DNA of 64,000 bases, from NCBI GenBank assembly GCA_015501075.1, contig JADNYJ010000193.1, positions 1 through 64,000 on the forward strand, in the 5' to 3' direction. The notes under the pieces were generated by a model. It saw only the letters and a program-made list of their open reading frames with translations. It was not told the DNA's origin and ran no database searches. The translations under genes and the position numbers were made by a program. Below are positions 10,346 to 21,800 of this stretch, piece after piece. The first letter of the stretch is position 1. Each line of letters opens with the position of its first letter. This stretch comes from Gymnopilus junonius (taxonomy: Eukaryota; Basidiomycota; Agaricomycetes; Agaricales; Galerinaceae).

Positions 10346-11150
10346 CTGGTATGTTATACTTCTTGCATTTGGCGGACATTTTCTGACTTGGTCTTTAGCC
10401 TTTGACGGAGCTCAACAGATCTGATCTCATGCCTGACAGGTCACCAATGCCTAAGAAGGTCACAGGGAGGAAGCATAAGGCCACTCAAGTTTAGTCACAG
10501 GAAGTACAGTCAAGGTTTATTTTTCTTTATTGCTGCATTCTGTTACCCTGCTCTCCTGTAGACATAGATCACTCCATGTCATTTGTCTTTCATAGTATGC
10601 TTTTGTAATTGAATTGCTTTTAGGGTGTCTTTCTATGACATGAATCGGAAGCCTTTTTAATGGGGATTTATGGCATCCTTGGGTGCCCTTTGGGCATAAA
10701 TACATTGCAATGCATGTTGAAAAAATAGGTCATAAGGTCCTGTGCATTGAAATGTAATTCACCCATAATAGCCAATACATTGTACTACATAGGTAAAAAT
10801 TTCAAGATATTTCAATACATAGACCCATCGATTACATCGATGTATGTTGAAGCAGCCTGATATATTCCAATACATTCCCATAAATTTTCATAAATGAGAA
10901 TGTGATTCATCCTCCATGGGTATTGCCATACGACAGATGGGTCTTTATATTGCAATACCTAGAGCCGCAAATTCTGCAGTGAGTGCCAGGATTGTGACCT
11001 CATATATCACCATATGTCTCTATACATCTAACCATTTTTTTTATGATGTACAACACAAAGTGAACATGGGTGAAGAAGCTGCTATCTACATCTACGCAGT
11101 TTGCCCAGCAGTCTGACCTACATTGGTAAATGTTGTAGAGCACTACAACC
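10346..11150. other. AT-rich gene-free stretch
   Basis: No supported gene. At 10720-10960 the phrase TTCAATACAT/TCCAATACAT recurs with a small palindrome (ATCGATTACATCGAT). This may be a degenerate MITE, but no terminal repeats or target duplication could be assigned. Confidence 0.4.
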
Positions 11151-11155
11151 CCAAA

Positions 11156-11680
11156 CCCATGACCTATCTCAAATGGAAGAATGCTATTCTATGGGCTGAC
11201 CAGCAAGCCAGGCATAACTTGATGAGGAGCACCCTCCTCCCTTCTGCTCCACCATGATTCCTACTATCCTGCTTGAACTTCTGTTATTGTAACAACCCCC
11301 TGACTAGTTCCTCAACTGGGGCATCATCTGGATCAATTACCTTGAACTACATGATGCTCTCCTCTGAAAACTTCTCTTTGATAAATCCCAAGCCTTCTAC
11401 CAATTTGCAGTCCTCTATAATGTGCAAGTGCTGGGGATGTGGGGAAATAGGACACCTGTCAAAGGATTGCAAGAAGAAGAAGTTCAATGACCATGCTTGT
11501 GCAGTCCTGGAGCATATCAAGGGTCTAGATGAGGTGTATGAGGTTATGACAATGAATGCAGAGATGATTCATAAATTTGCAGTGGAGGAACCTAGAAACA
11601 ACAGCGATGATGGAGAATACCTGGAGATCATTGACTGTCTTTTGTCTCAACATCCATTTTTTGTAGACTCCGACAAGTGA
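11156..11680 (+). pseudogene. Gypsy gag C-terminus with CCHC zinc knuckle
   Basis: The early part reads YLKWKNAILWADQQAR, resembling the end of gypsy gag. It is followed by a complete CX2CX4HX4C knuckle, CWGCGEIGHLSKDC (11429-11470), and a lysine run. The knuckle would bind RNA in the virus-like particle. A stop near 11255 and the loss of the upstream capsid region mark it as a fragment. Confidence 0.75.
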
Positions 11681-12171
11681 TTGGTACATCCTCATCAGAT
11701 ACAATTTGTATAAATAACTTCCCACAACAAGTGACACCTTCTCCTCAAATCATACCATCCCCCCTTAAGTGCCACCCTGTAACCTGCACTGAGGTTCATG
11801 ATAGAGATGCTCATAAGACTCATACCTGAAATCCAACACCTAATGGCAAACTCTTATGCTCCATTGAGGAGGGCCCTCTCCTTTCACTCCATGTTTACCC
11901 CATGCTAGCCACCCCTCCATGCCTTCATAAACCATAATTACCATCCAAAAAGTGCATTCTTGACCAAATTTGCAAGCTGTTTCCCTCTCATCCAAAAATA
12001 AAAAATGTTCTTAACCAGTGGGCTCATGCCAGTTGACAGCCTGAAATCAATGACTCCCTCATATGCTCTCTCTTATTCCTTGATGAACATCTGTTCTTAC
12101 AAGTTCTTAAGCAGCTGAAGGAGCCAAAGGATCAACTCCAGGGTGTTGGCATTGATGAATACAAGGACAGG

Positions 12172-12853
12172 TTGCTGGTCCTCCCCATCCACCTGTCCTC
12201 TCTAGACAGCCAGATCCAAATTCTGGAGAATGATGGCCTGCTCAACTGTGGTGCTGGTGGCCAGAACTATGGCTACATTGATGACAAGTTTGTCACTGAC
12301 CACAACCTGCTGATGACTTCTCTACCTCACCCCATCGCTGTCTACAATGTTGACGGCTCACTCAACCATGCAGGCACCATCATGTGAACATGTACCTTGG
12401 ATATGCACATTGGTGATCATGTTGAGTGCATCCAGGTCCACATCACAAACACTGGGTCATCTAATGTCATTCTTGGTCTTGGGTGGCTATATCATCACAA
12501 CCCTCTCATTGACTGGAAGCTGGGTAAAGTCTTCTTTGTGCATGGCCTCATCTAGTTCTCCATCATCGACTTCACCATCTGTAACAACCTCATGTCATTC
12601 CCCTGGCCATATCTATGATGATTCTTCTGCTATGCCTAATTCTTCTACTATGTCTGCTGGACCAGATGTCAATAACATTTGCTGCTCCTGGGAGGACCCA
12701 AACCTGATAGATGATAAAATAGAGGCTGAATGGTGGGAGATCCTCTGTCAAGAACTATATGGCAATAGTGAGAGCCTGCTATGTGTCGACCTAAATGCTA
12801 GTCTCTCTGCTGTTGATGATTCCATGGATCTAAGAATCTTCAACCACCTCCGC
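12172..12853 (+). pseudogene. Gypsy aspartic protease and protease-RT linker
   Basis: The retropepsin-like fold is recognisable from GYIDDKFVTDHN, IAVYNVDGSLNHAGTI and SSNVILGLGWLYHHNPLIDW. The catalytic D(S/T)GA is replaced by NCGA (12244-12255), so the active-site Asp is gone. A TGA at 12385-12387 interrupts the same frame and is easily explained by CGA to TGA. After a frame change near 12560-12640, the linker continues to CGC at 12851-12853, where the LTR insertion begins. Confidence 0.75.
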
Positions 12854-14195
12854 TGATAAGTTTAGGTAGTTTGTAGGTATGAAAAACAATATATATCACT
12901 TTTATTGAACCCAACAAATATCCTTGACTTGTGTAAGTTCTGGGGAGTGTAAGTATCAATGTCTTTTAATTAAGTTCACTTTTATGGGATTTTACAATGA
13001 ATTGTAGGGGCTCTTTGGATAAAGGATCACTTTAATTGACTTTCTGGCTTAGGACTTCTCTAAACTTGAATATTCTCTTCTTGAGATAAAACTAGACTCT
13101 GGCTATGCTTTTGGACTGAAAGACTTCATACTTTTGTAGCTGAGTGATGCTCTGTCTACTCCCAACTACTCAACTAGGTCCTGACTTGTATAATAAAGCC
13201 TTTGCTTAATCTATCTCTATTCTGAGCTCAATTTTTAGTTTGTCTGAAGCTTCTGCACTTTTATATCAATCAAATGTCTTTCTATTATCTAGGTTTAGAA
13301 GCCAGACACTTGATTGTATTGCTATGACTTGAGGGGTGCTGTCTGCTTGCTTTTCTACACTAATTCTACTGGGTTTTTATACTATTTTCCTGGGTGTCTT
13401 ACTAAGCTAATTTGATAAGTGCTGTGTAATTAATTATTTCGTCATTGGTCCGCTTCGGAGTGAGGGGAATTATGCCATTGGTAGGGCATATTCATCAAGT
13501 GCTGAATATTTAACTCATTGCCATTTAAGGCATTTTATCAGATTAATATTCCTGCTGTTGCGATCTTGCAATGGCCAGTACATTATGGTGTCTTTAATAT
13601 TTTATCTACCTCACAGAGGATTTGTCTGAGCCCTCAGGGGATGGCTAATACATATGTCTAGGATAGGTGTATACTTATTAGTTTTATGAGGTAGCATGAG
13701 GGGACAGGTGTCCTTGCCTTGCATCTTCATATTACCAAAAATAGCACCCACTCCAACGTTGATCATCGTGGATCATTTCATCTCTGGTTACATTCCTCCG
13801 GATGATAAAAATAGATTACACTGCTTCGGAGTAATTGACTTGTTTAATCTGCCGTTCCGCATTTCTATATTGGGTCAAAAGGCTGTTCCCATTGTCTGTG
13901 TGCATCTCTGCGCTCCCTTGGTATTAATTTTAAATAACTCGAGGCCCCTACTAGTGTTGTAAGGACTGTAGTGATTCGCTTTTGTATCTTATAATAAATG
14001 ATTAATGATTACTAGGTTATCATAATCATTATATCTTCTGATATTAAGCTTTTAATGTTTTAATGTGGTTTTCTCAAGTATATTCAGGATGTCTAAGCTC
14101 AGGAAGGCTGTCAACAACCTATATTAATTTATAGAGATGGCCAAAAATAATGGGGATGGCCCATTTTCACACATAACCATGTAACAGTCTCATCA
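12854..14195 (-). mobile_element. Solo LTR, copy A (1342 bp, older, CpG-depleted)
   Basis: Inverted, diverged copy of 44911-46250. Read on the minus strand it starts TGATGAG and ends CTTATCA, so it has TG..CA ends with a TGATRAG terminal inverted repeat. Flanks are CCGC (12850-12853) and CTGC (14196-14199), a 4-bp target duplication with one C/T difference. A TATA box (TATAAAAA on the minus strand) lies near 13373-13380. No internal retrotransposon sequence or second LTR is attached. It interrupts gypsy pol between protease and RT. Many CpG sites of copy B are TpG or CpA here. Confidence 0.85.
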
Positions 14196-14199
14196 CTGC

Positions 14200-14365
14200 C
14201 ACACCAGAGAAGCAGCTACAGGTCTTGACAAGTACCTCAAGGACTTTGCACCTGTATTTGCCAAAGTGGAATTTGACCAGCTACTGCCTGAATGACCTTG
14301 GGACCATGTGATTGAACTGAAGCTGGATGCAAAACCCATCTCAAGCAAGATATATCCATGGATTC
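14200..14365 (+). pseudogene. Gypsy reverse transcriptase N-terminal fragment
   Basis: Reads YLKDFAPVFAKVEFDQLLPE, stop, PWDHVIELKLDAKPISSKIY, the standard LPEHRPWDHAI.L...A.P...KIYP block that opens Ty3/gypsy RT. The stop stands where His-Arg is usual. The homology ends about 20 residues later. Confidence 0.8.
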
Positions 14366-15300
14366 ACACTTAACACTACCACTAAGGCTACACAATATGG
14401 AACTTGCTCAGTGGTTGGACCATTGATTATCAGCAAGTGCCTATTATATGGCTACTATCTCTGTGATCCAGAAATATCATATCAAGGGATCATCATGTGC
14501 AATAGGTGATGAAGGGACAGTGCATAACAAGTATGGACCACTCATCCTGAGAGTCATCCACCTTCAATGCTGAGTTATTCTTAGCACTCAGCATCACCAG
14601 AGAGCCTCCCAGAGGAGGATAGCAGAGCAGGAGGAGTGCTAACCTTGCATGCTTAGATATCTGGCTGTCATCTCACTCAGCTGATCACTAAGCTGGCTGA
14701 TATATACATAAGCACTTCCACTCTAGATGAGCAATTGTCTAGTCAGCCATTGAGGCCTGTGTCAGCATGACATCACCAATAGGAAGCCCAGGATTATAGT
14801 CTTTGTTCCTTTTAGTATCTCTGCAAACTTATTTGTAAGCACTCTCAAGAACATATAAAAGCCTATGTAAATTAGCTAAATAGCAAGCAGGTAGCATCCC
14901 TCAAGTATAGTAGCATACAATCAAAGTCACCTCTTCTTTTATAATTCAGGAAGGACTTGAGAACTGAAACAAGCACTAAGACAGTGTTAGTAGAGTCTAA
15001 GAAAGCTAGCTAAGCAAAGCCAGAGAGCTCAGAGATTGAGAGCTAAAGTTAGAAACTGTGCTCACAATGTAGAGTTGGACAAAGTACTATGAAGGTCATG
15101 TGATAGCCATTCCAGAGTCAGATAATAGTCTAGAGAGACAGCTAAGATAGCAGAGCCCAAGATTTCTCAGAAGCAGTCTTTTATTTTATTAACAAGTCAT
15201 ATCCAATTTGAGTAACAATCTATATACACAAAGTTCTACTATAGGGAATTTGGATATCAGAACCCCAAACTAACTTAGTAGAGCTGTGTTTTGTGTTTGT
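14366..15300. other. Possible LTR remnant
   Basis: A purine-rich run (GAGGAGGATAGCAGAGCAGG at about 14613) is followed by TGCTAACC and, some 215 bases on, by a TATA box (ACATATAAAAGCC at about 14852). This looks like a polypurine tract and 3' LTR start. The right end of the LTR and a partner copy were not found, so this remains a suggestion. Confidence 0.3.
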
Positions 15301-16990
15301 TCGAAGTAATTAGTTGATCACAGATTTCAGACTCAGTCCATAGCATACATTTCAGCATATTCATCATTGCTTCTTGATTGTCCAACAAGGAGTAACAATG
15401 ACTCAGATGTCGCAGGAGTATCAATCATCCTGTCAATTATCCACTTTTCACCCTTAACTGTGGCTATTGGCTACAGTCTTTACTGCTTGTCTAGGCCTGT
15501 ATTCTGTAGTATAGTAATTATGTGTTTAATTATGTATTTAAATCTATATAATGTCTTTGCTCTTATGAATTGTATGATATATTATTAATTCTAGTTCTAA
15601 TACATTGGACCAGCTGTAAAGCTGGTATGAAGCTGACTGGAGACTGCCCAGGGAGATACAGAGCAGCCCAGAGTACTAACCTTAGATCAGCAAAGTGCTG
15701 TCAGGCATGGACTTTGTTTGGAGTAAAGTCCTATACAGCTTACATGAAGCCCAATTTCTAAGGGCTAAACAAGATAGAACCAAACAAGGCTCAATACTCA
15801 AGTCCATGATAATCCAGAACTCAGCATAGCCTCATCACCATCCAGACAAGATTAGAACAAATAGAAATCAACTAGAACCATCAGAGGCAGTACAGTGTGA
15901 CACAGCCTTAGACCAATTAGTCAGAAAGTGACTCATCTCTTCTCAGTGCTTATCAAGATATGACTCATGCTGAGGTGTCTATTCAGCCACACCCAATAGG
16001 AAAGGTCTGCCAAGAAAGGAATAAGTCAGAAATGGAAATAATGACTCAGATAAGGCCAGAATCAGTTATTAATCTGGTTCCAAAACCTTCTAAAAGGTTC
16101 CATTTCTTACAAAGCATGCTGAATGAGCCTCGGCACTTATGCATTTTGATACTAGTCAGTAGCTTAGGTAATCTAGTTTTTGAGGATATAAAAGGCAGAC
16201 TGAAATAGAAGAAGAAAAGAAGGATACAACATATTGAATACCTGTTATTCTGTTGTCCCTTCAAAGAAAAGACTTCTGTTGGATACCTGCTATCTTGTTG
16301 TCTCTCTATGCTTTTATTCTGTCCTCTTGTCCCTTGCCTGTACAGTTACTTGCAATACAAGGTTATTTGCTGCTTTTATTCTCATCATCTTATGCCCAAG
16401 CTTATATTTAATGCTGATCTCAACTTTGACTTATCTTTACTGCTTTACACTTGCATTACCTTCTTCATCACTGTCATCATCACCAACCTCCATGAGGTAA
16501 TTACATCTATCAACTTCATCTTGCACCACATTCAAGTTGCTTTTACTTCATCATCACCATCTTTGTCCAGTTGCTGCCACCAAGGAGGACAGCCTTTCTA
16601 GGAAGTTTCTTCAGAGGTAAGCATCTTCGTGTTTGTATTAAATTCTCATATTTGGTTTCCCATCCAACCAATTCTAAGATCAGTACACATCAAGAAGTAC
16701 TGTTTTTCTACTCACAGTCTTTTATTTACAGTTCAATTCAGATCCAGTAAAATTTCTAGATCTACTCATTATCCATCTTACACCCTCGGACTCTCTAGAT
16801 GCTCATTAACATAGGTGGAATTGTGTGTTAATAACAGATTCATCACACTTACTGAAATAGCCCAACTGCCACTTGGTTTGATGAAACCCAGGTGAATACT
16901 TTAATATGCTGACAAATAGTGGAGCCTACCTCAAGGGGTTTTCTATTTGATACAATATTATTCTAATCACCATCTTTCTCAACTTGTTAT
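15301..16990. other. AT-rich stretch, possible second LTR-like promoter region
   Basis: No supported coding sequence. A TATA box (GGATATAAAAGGCAGAC, about 16189) is followed by an imperfect 45-bp duplication of the type TGRATACCTGYTATYYTGTTGTC at about 16235 and 16278. This could be an LTR R region. The ORFs here are short, and I see no domain in them. Confidence 0.3.
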
Positions 16991-17326
16991 ATGAGCTATT
17001 CTGGTGATAAACAAGAATCAGAGTTACACCAGACAGAGAAAACTCAGGAACCAACCAGTCCAGTAGCATCTACAGGACCAATATCTCTAGGGCCATCTGC
17101 AGAACATTCTTCTGAGGAGTCTTTAGACTCTTCTGAACCTACTTTCTCCTATAACTCTATAGGCCCACCTGTATTCCAGACTTTTATAACTGCCTACTTC
17201 TGCCATACCTATCAGCTTATTCCCAACAGCAGCCTTCTTCAGAAAGCCAAGCTATCAATCCCAGACCTACCACACCTCCACTTGTTCAAATTATCAACTG
17301 CAACTCAGTTTTTACAGGATTTCTAG
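16991..17326 (+). CDS. Hypothetical Ser/Pro/Thr-rich ORF
   Basis: A 111-residue ORF with a hydrophilic Ser/Glu/Thr/Pro-rich first half (for example EPTSPVASTGPISLGPSAEH) and a hydrophobic second half. No domain is recognised. It lies between two copies of a 40-bp direct repeat (16875-16915 and 17855-17900). It may be a retroelement gag piece or chance; coding status is uncertain. Confidence 0.3.
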   Translation: MSYSGDKQESELHQTEKTQEPTSPVASTGPISLGPSAEHSSEESLDSSEPTFSYNSIGPPVFQTFITAYFCHTYQLIPNSSLLQKAKLSIPDLPHLHLFKLSTATQFLQDF

Positions 17327-18690
17327 CAGCCACATCAATCACAGCACCTACTAGTTCTCTGCTGACTATGATAGCCATTTTCATAATAATAGGCCCTTTT
17401 GTATTCTGCTTGTTTGTACTGTATATGCATCTAGAAGACCTTCTTGTCCAAAAATAGTACTTGCTGATCCATTGCTATCTGAAGTTGAGGATGATAAGTC
17501 AGTGGGCGGTGCCTCCTCTTACCACTACTGCCATCACCATTGGGGGGCAGAGATGACAATGCACTCAAATTGCAAGAGTCAGCCTGTTTGGATCTGCTGT
17601 GTGCTTTGATAATCATGTTTTCACTCTTGTTGACCTATTCTACATCATTCCATCCCTAAAATTCTGCCAACTGCTTCAATTTGAGCAAAGCTGTCTGCTT
17701 CTGCCTTCCATATTTTATATTGTCAACCTTGGAGACTCAAAAAGAGTGAGTCCACAACTGGGACATGGTGGTGGACTCTACTTGTTACTGCCTAGTTTGT
17801 GCAGAGAGTAAATGAGAGATAAAAAAGCCAGGTATACAAGAGTTTCATGCTACTCAGTTCAGTGGAACCCAGTTGAATACTTTATTATGCTGACAGAACT
17901 ATGAGGCCTTTTCCTAATGTGCTGAAAGCTTGCCAGGGCAATCCAGAGCACCCAGCTGACATTTTTATTCCACCTGCTAAGAGGGATTTATATATAGAGG
18001 GTCTCTCTTGGAAGGGCTACTTCATCTTAAATTTATCAAGAGGAGAGCCATTTTTCTCATCAGATTCTTTTATGTTTGACTTTCTTAGAATACTTTTTTC
18101 TACTAATGATATATATCTCTCTTGTTACTTTAAAATAGATTAGTATATCTTCTATGTTCTGTCTTAAACTTAAGTATTTTATAGGTAATATAAATAGCAG
18201 AAAACTTGCTTTTTACAAAGTACTACAGAATATCCCAGGCAAAAGTATTTTTTCTGAAAAAAAGAATAGTAGAATGTATGTCAAAATAAGCTGCATACTG
18301 TCAATATTTTGGATATAATTGCAGAGAACATCTAATTGATTATCCATCTTGTATTTAAATAGCTAATAGATTATTATTAATTATTAATTAGTTAATTATT
18401 AAATTATATATATATAAATTTTAATACTCTAAAATAAATGACTTGAGAAAAATCAACAAGTAAAATAATACAATAGATAGCTAAACTTTGTACCAAGTTT
18501 GCAAGTGATATAGTGATAGCACTTCTGAAATAAGTATAAATAAATTAAATATTAATTTATAAAATAAAAGTAGAAGAATACAGTACACAAATTATTGTCT
18601 AAATATTATCCTACTATTTATAGACTAAGATTTAAAGTAAACAAATATAACTTTTTAAAAACTTTCAAAAATTTAAGTATGATATTTAAA
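17327..18690. other. AT-rich stretch with no supported gene
   Basis: Contains the second copy of the 40-bp direct repeat (core GAATACTTTATTATGCTGACA-like, 17855-17900). Beyond 18100 it is very A/T-rich, with TATATATA and TTAATTA runs. I see no motif in the short ORFs. Confidence 0.4.
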
Positions 18691-18990
18691 GTGATAGGAC
18701 CCCTGACACCTTTTAAATTAAATTAATGTTATAATAATTTTGTGACCCTAAAATTAAAACAAACTTTTTAACAATTAGTAAAATGGAAGGACCTCTGATA
18801 CCTAATAAAATACAAAAAGCTTTTTTAAAAGAATTTAAATTTTAAATGAGAATATTAAAAAAATTGATGTTACTGATTTTGTTGTAAATAATTAAATAAG
18901 AAGGACCCCTGACACTTTATAAAAATAAAAATTTTAATAAGTTTAGAATCATTTTGTAACCCTAGTCATAGCTGTTTAAAAAAGTGACGG
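18690..18990. repeat. Degenerate repeat of about 100 bp (three units)
   Basis: The phrase GGACC(C/T)CTGA(C/T)AC(C/T) occurs at about 18697, 18788 and 18901, and TTTTGT(G/A)ACCCTA at 18737 and 18952. The order and spacing suggest a decayed tandem repeat in AT-rich DNA. No function is inferred. Confidence 0.5.
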
Positions 18991-19052
18991 ATGTCACATA
19001 TAATTTTTACAAGTTTATAGTATAACTTGTGCAGAATTTTCTTAGAATTTAG

Positions 19053-19121
19053 ACCATCTAGGTATGTTTTTTCTAACATTAAACATACCTAGATGGTACT
19101 CAAAAGGGGTAACCTGAAGTG
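19053..19121 (+). other. Perfect 17-bp stem-loop plus conserved 20-mer, module 1
   Basis: ACCATCTAGGTATGTTT (19053-19069) pairs perfectly with AAACATACCTAGATGGT (19081-19097) across an 11-nt loop. Four nucleotides later comes AAAAGGGGTAACCTGAAGTG (19102-19121). Array 1 of the minisatellite begins immediately afterwards. The same architecture with a different stem sequence occurs at 23405-23476. It could be the end of a transposon or a structured RNA. Confidence 0.7.
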
Positions 19122-19122
19122 C

Positions 19123-19610
19123 CAACAGTTTCCTCAACAGTTGCCTCAACAATTTCCTCAACAGTTGCCCTAAGAGTTTCCCCAAGAGTTGCCTCAACAA
19201 TTTCCTCAACAGTTGCCCTAACAGTTTCCCAACAGTTGCCCTAACAGTTTCTCCAAGAATTGCCTCAACAGTTTCCTCAACAATTTCTCCAACAGTTTCC
19301 TCAACAGTTGCCTCAACAATTTCCTCAACAGTTGCCCCAAGAGTTTCCCCAAGAGTTGCCTCAACAGTTTCTCCAAGAGTTGCCTCAACAATTTCCCCAA
19401 CAGTTGCCTCAACAGTTGCCTCAACAGTTGCCCCAAGAGTTGTCTCAACAGTTTCTCCAAGAGTTGCCTCAACAATTTCCTCAACAGTTGCCCCAACAGT
19501 TTCTCCAAGAGTTGCCCCAAGAATTGTCTTAACAATTTCCTCAACAGTTTCCCCAATAGTTGCCCAAAGAATTACCCTAACAATTTCCCCAACAGTTGCC
19601 CCAAGAGTTC
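19123..19610. repeat. 12-bp minisatellite array 1 (CAACAGTTTCCT family)
   Basis: About 40 units of 12 bp, mixtures of CAACAGTTTCCT, CAACAGTTGCCT, CAACAATTTCCT, CCAAGAGTTTCC and CCAAGAGTTGCC. Twelve bases make four codons, so the plus strand reads QQFPQQLP-type repeats and the minus strand LLRKLLRQ-type repeats with no stops. Array 2 (21801-22190) is the same family in inverted orientation. The array is bracketed by CCTGAAGTG on the left and CACTTCAG (about 19611) on the right. Confidence 0.9.
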
Positions 19611-21800
19611 ACTTCAGATTATCTATATTGTCATGTCTTTGTATCTAGTTGGCTGTAATGTCTAGACAAATAATATTGGATAAAATTTTACATCTAATTA
19701 ATGCTTATATATAATTAATATTAATATTTAATCTAATCTACTTTATCCTATCTAATTATTTTATCTTATCTATATCTTACTGCTTAGCTAATTGTATATC
19801 TTATCAGCTTATCTTATCAGCTTATCTTATCAGTATCTTAAATCTTATCTCATTATCTATCAATTTAAAAGCAGTAAAAGCTCACTATCTGCTCATCAGA
19901 TATGTATTTTGTCATTTGCATGTTTTTTTTTCAGGGATTTTAGAAAGCTAAATGTATATTTGGTTTCTAGATATAATTACAAAGCAGATAGAGTGCTTTT
20001 TATAGCCAAAAGAGCTTTGCAAGGGATGGATGCAGTTTTAAACATTTGGATGAGCCTCTAAAGTACCATAGATGTAAGTGTTATTAATAGATTTTTCATT
20101 AACCAACAATTCTGTACTTGTAGTTAACTCTCTTCTCTAATTCTAACACAAATATAGATTCTATAGTTCAATACCAATCTATTGATACTATATATGTGTC
20201 TATTAAGCTACTATAAGCTATGTAATAATTCAACAACTAGTATTACTATCATAGGTGTGAGTGTTATTAATAGATTTCTCATCAAACTTGGATTATTTTA
20301 CTTCTGTTGCTTTTAATTCATTTGTTCCCTCAAGTCTGATGATATATATAGAATCTAGGGCTCAAACTAAACCTGCTGATACATACTTTGTTATAGTTTG
20401 GCCTCTGCATTGTAGAGAAAAATAGACATTGATATATGAGGATCTATCTAAGCTTGTGCAGTATCAACTAGTTGTATATTAGAATATTCCTGGGTGCATC
20501 TAAAGAATATAATTAATATTTTCCTGCTATTGTCTTTTGTAGAATTCACATGAAGCAGCTGTCACTATATGTGAGGTGTAATTTCATATTCATCTTTAGT
20601 ATATGCATAGTTGATTCTACTTGACCTTTTGGATAGTAAGTATATACCAGAATAGTATTGATTTTCTTTAAGTGTATAATAGTCCTTTCTGAATACTACT
20701 ATCTATGGAAGAAATTTCAAAGCTGGGAATAATTAGAAGATCTATAATTGAAGATAGATATGCAGACTCTATATATAAAGTGAAAATATACTAGCCAGTT
20801 CTTACTAAGGGCTCTTGGTCTAGTTTAACTAGGTTTGGCCAAGCTAGTCACTATATTAAACTCATACTACTTTATTTAAATAGAATTTGTCTTTAGAGCT
20901 TTAGCAGTACATGATTGATGTCTTGCTAAATAGGTTTTGTAAGTTTCAAGTGCTTTCAGATATAGTAGAGGTTTGGACAGAAAAAGAGAGCATTATGATA
21001 ACTTGGCCATGGTGGTTCAATAGAGGCCTATAATATATATTATAATCCAAAGCTATGGGTAGAAAAGACTTGAAATTAGTTCTTGATAAATAGAACATGT
21101 TACTTGCAAATGCTATTATTTAATGAGAAATATATTATACTACTGCAGATCAACTATACAAGCTATTGAGAAGATGCTTTATAGTACTAAAGAAAATACA
21201 TTACTCCTCAAATGCTATACCATGTATAAGAATTAATTACTTTACTAGGTGCATTAGAGTAAAGCAAATCATAAACTGGTAAATGTTGACATGACAATTA
21301 CAGTATTCTTCTTAAATGAATAAAACATATGACTAAACTGGTGTTGATTAGAACTCTACTACTAGTAAAAGTATACTACATACCAGGCTATATAGTATTG
21401 GTTAGCCAATAGATAACTTGATTATGCATTTCAGTATCTATAGCAGTAATAGATATGTGAACTAGCATTAAGTAAAACCATAAAACAGTTATATTGGCAA
21501 TACTACTATATAGCAAAGCTTGGAATAAAAAACAGAAATGTTCTAAAGATATAAGTACTAATTGTACAGATGCAATATCAAATTTGCACTGACTAATGTA
21601 TAGCAGATTACCTTTATACTATATTGCAGTAGTATATTAGTAAGTTAAAGGTAGTTTTTAGTTTGCTTCTAAACTACAAGGTTAGTCAAATATACTAATA
21701 GATTATAAATGATCATGTGTATCAAATACAGCCAGAAACATACTGAAGTACTGTGAGTAGATATTACACAAGCCCAAATAAAGTCTCATATATCAATGTC
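19611..21800. other. AT-rich region between inverted arrays, no supported gene
   Basis: Includes a TTATC-rich microsatellite-like run at 19740-19860 and a duplicated phrase AGGTGTGAGTGTTATTAATAG-like at about 20070 and 20255. ORFs are short and A/T-driven. If array 1 and array 2 pair, this would be the 2.2-kb loop. No transposon protein is recognised. Confidence 0.4.

Larger units (their letters stand above)
11150..14365 (+). mobile_element. Decayed Ty3/gypsy element (gag end, protease, start of RT), split by a solo LTR
   Basis: Three collinear pieces of one gypsy element are visible: the gag C-terminus with zinc knuckle (11156-11680), the protease and linker (12172-12853), and the first part of reverse transcriptase (14200-14365). 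A 1342-bp LTR sits between the last two. Deleting that LTR and one copy of its 4-bp target duplication rejoins the linker and RT in one frame. No LTRs belonging to the host element itself were firmly identified. Confidence 0.75.
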
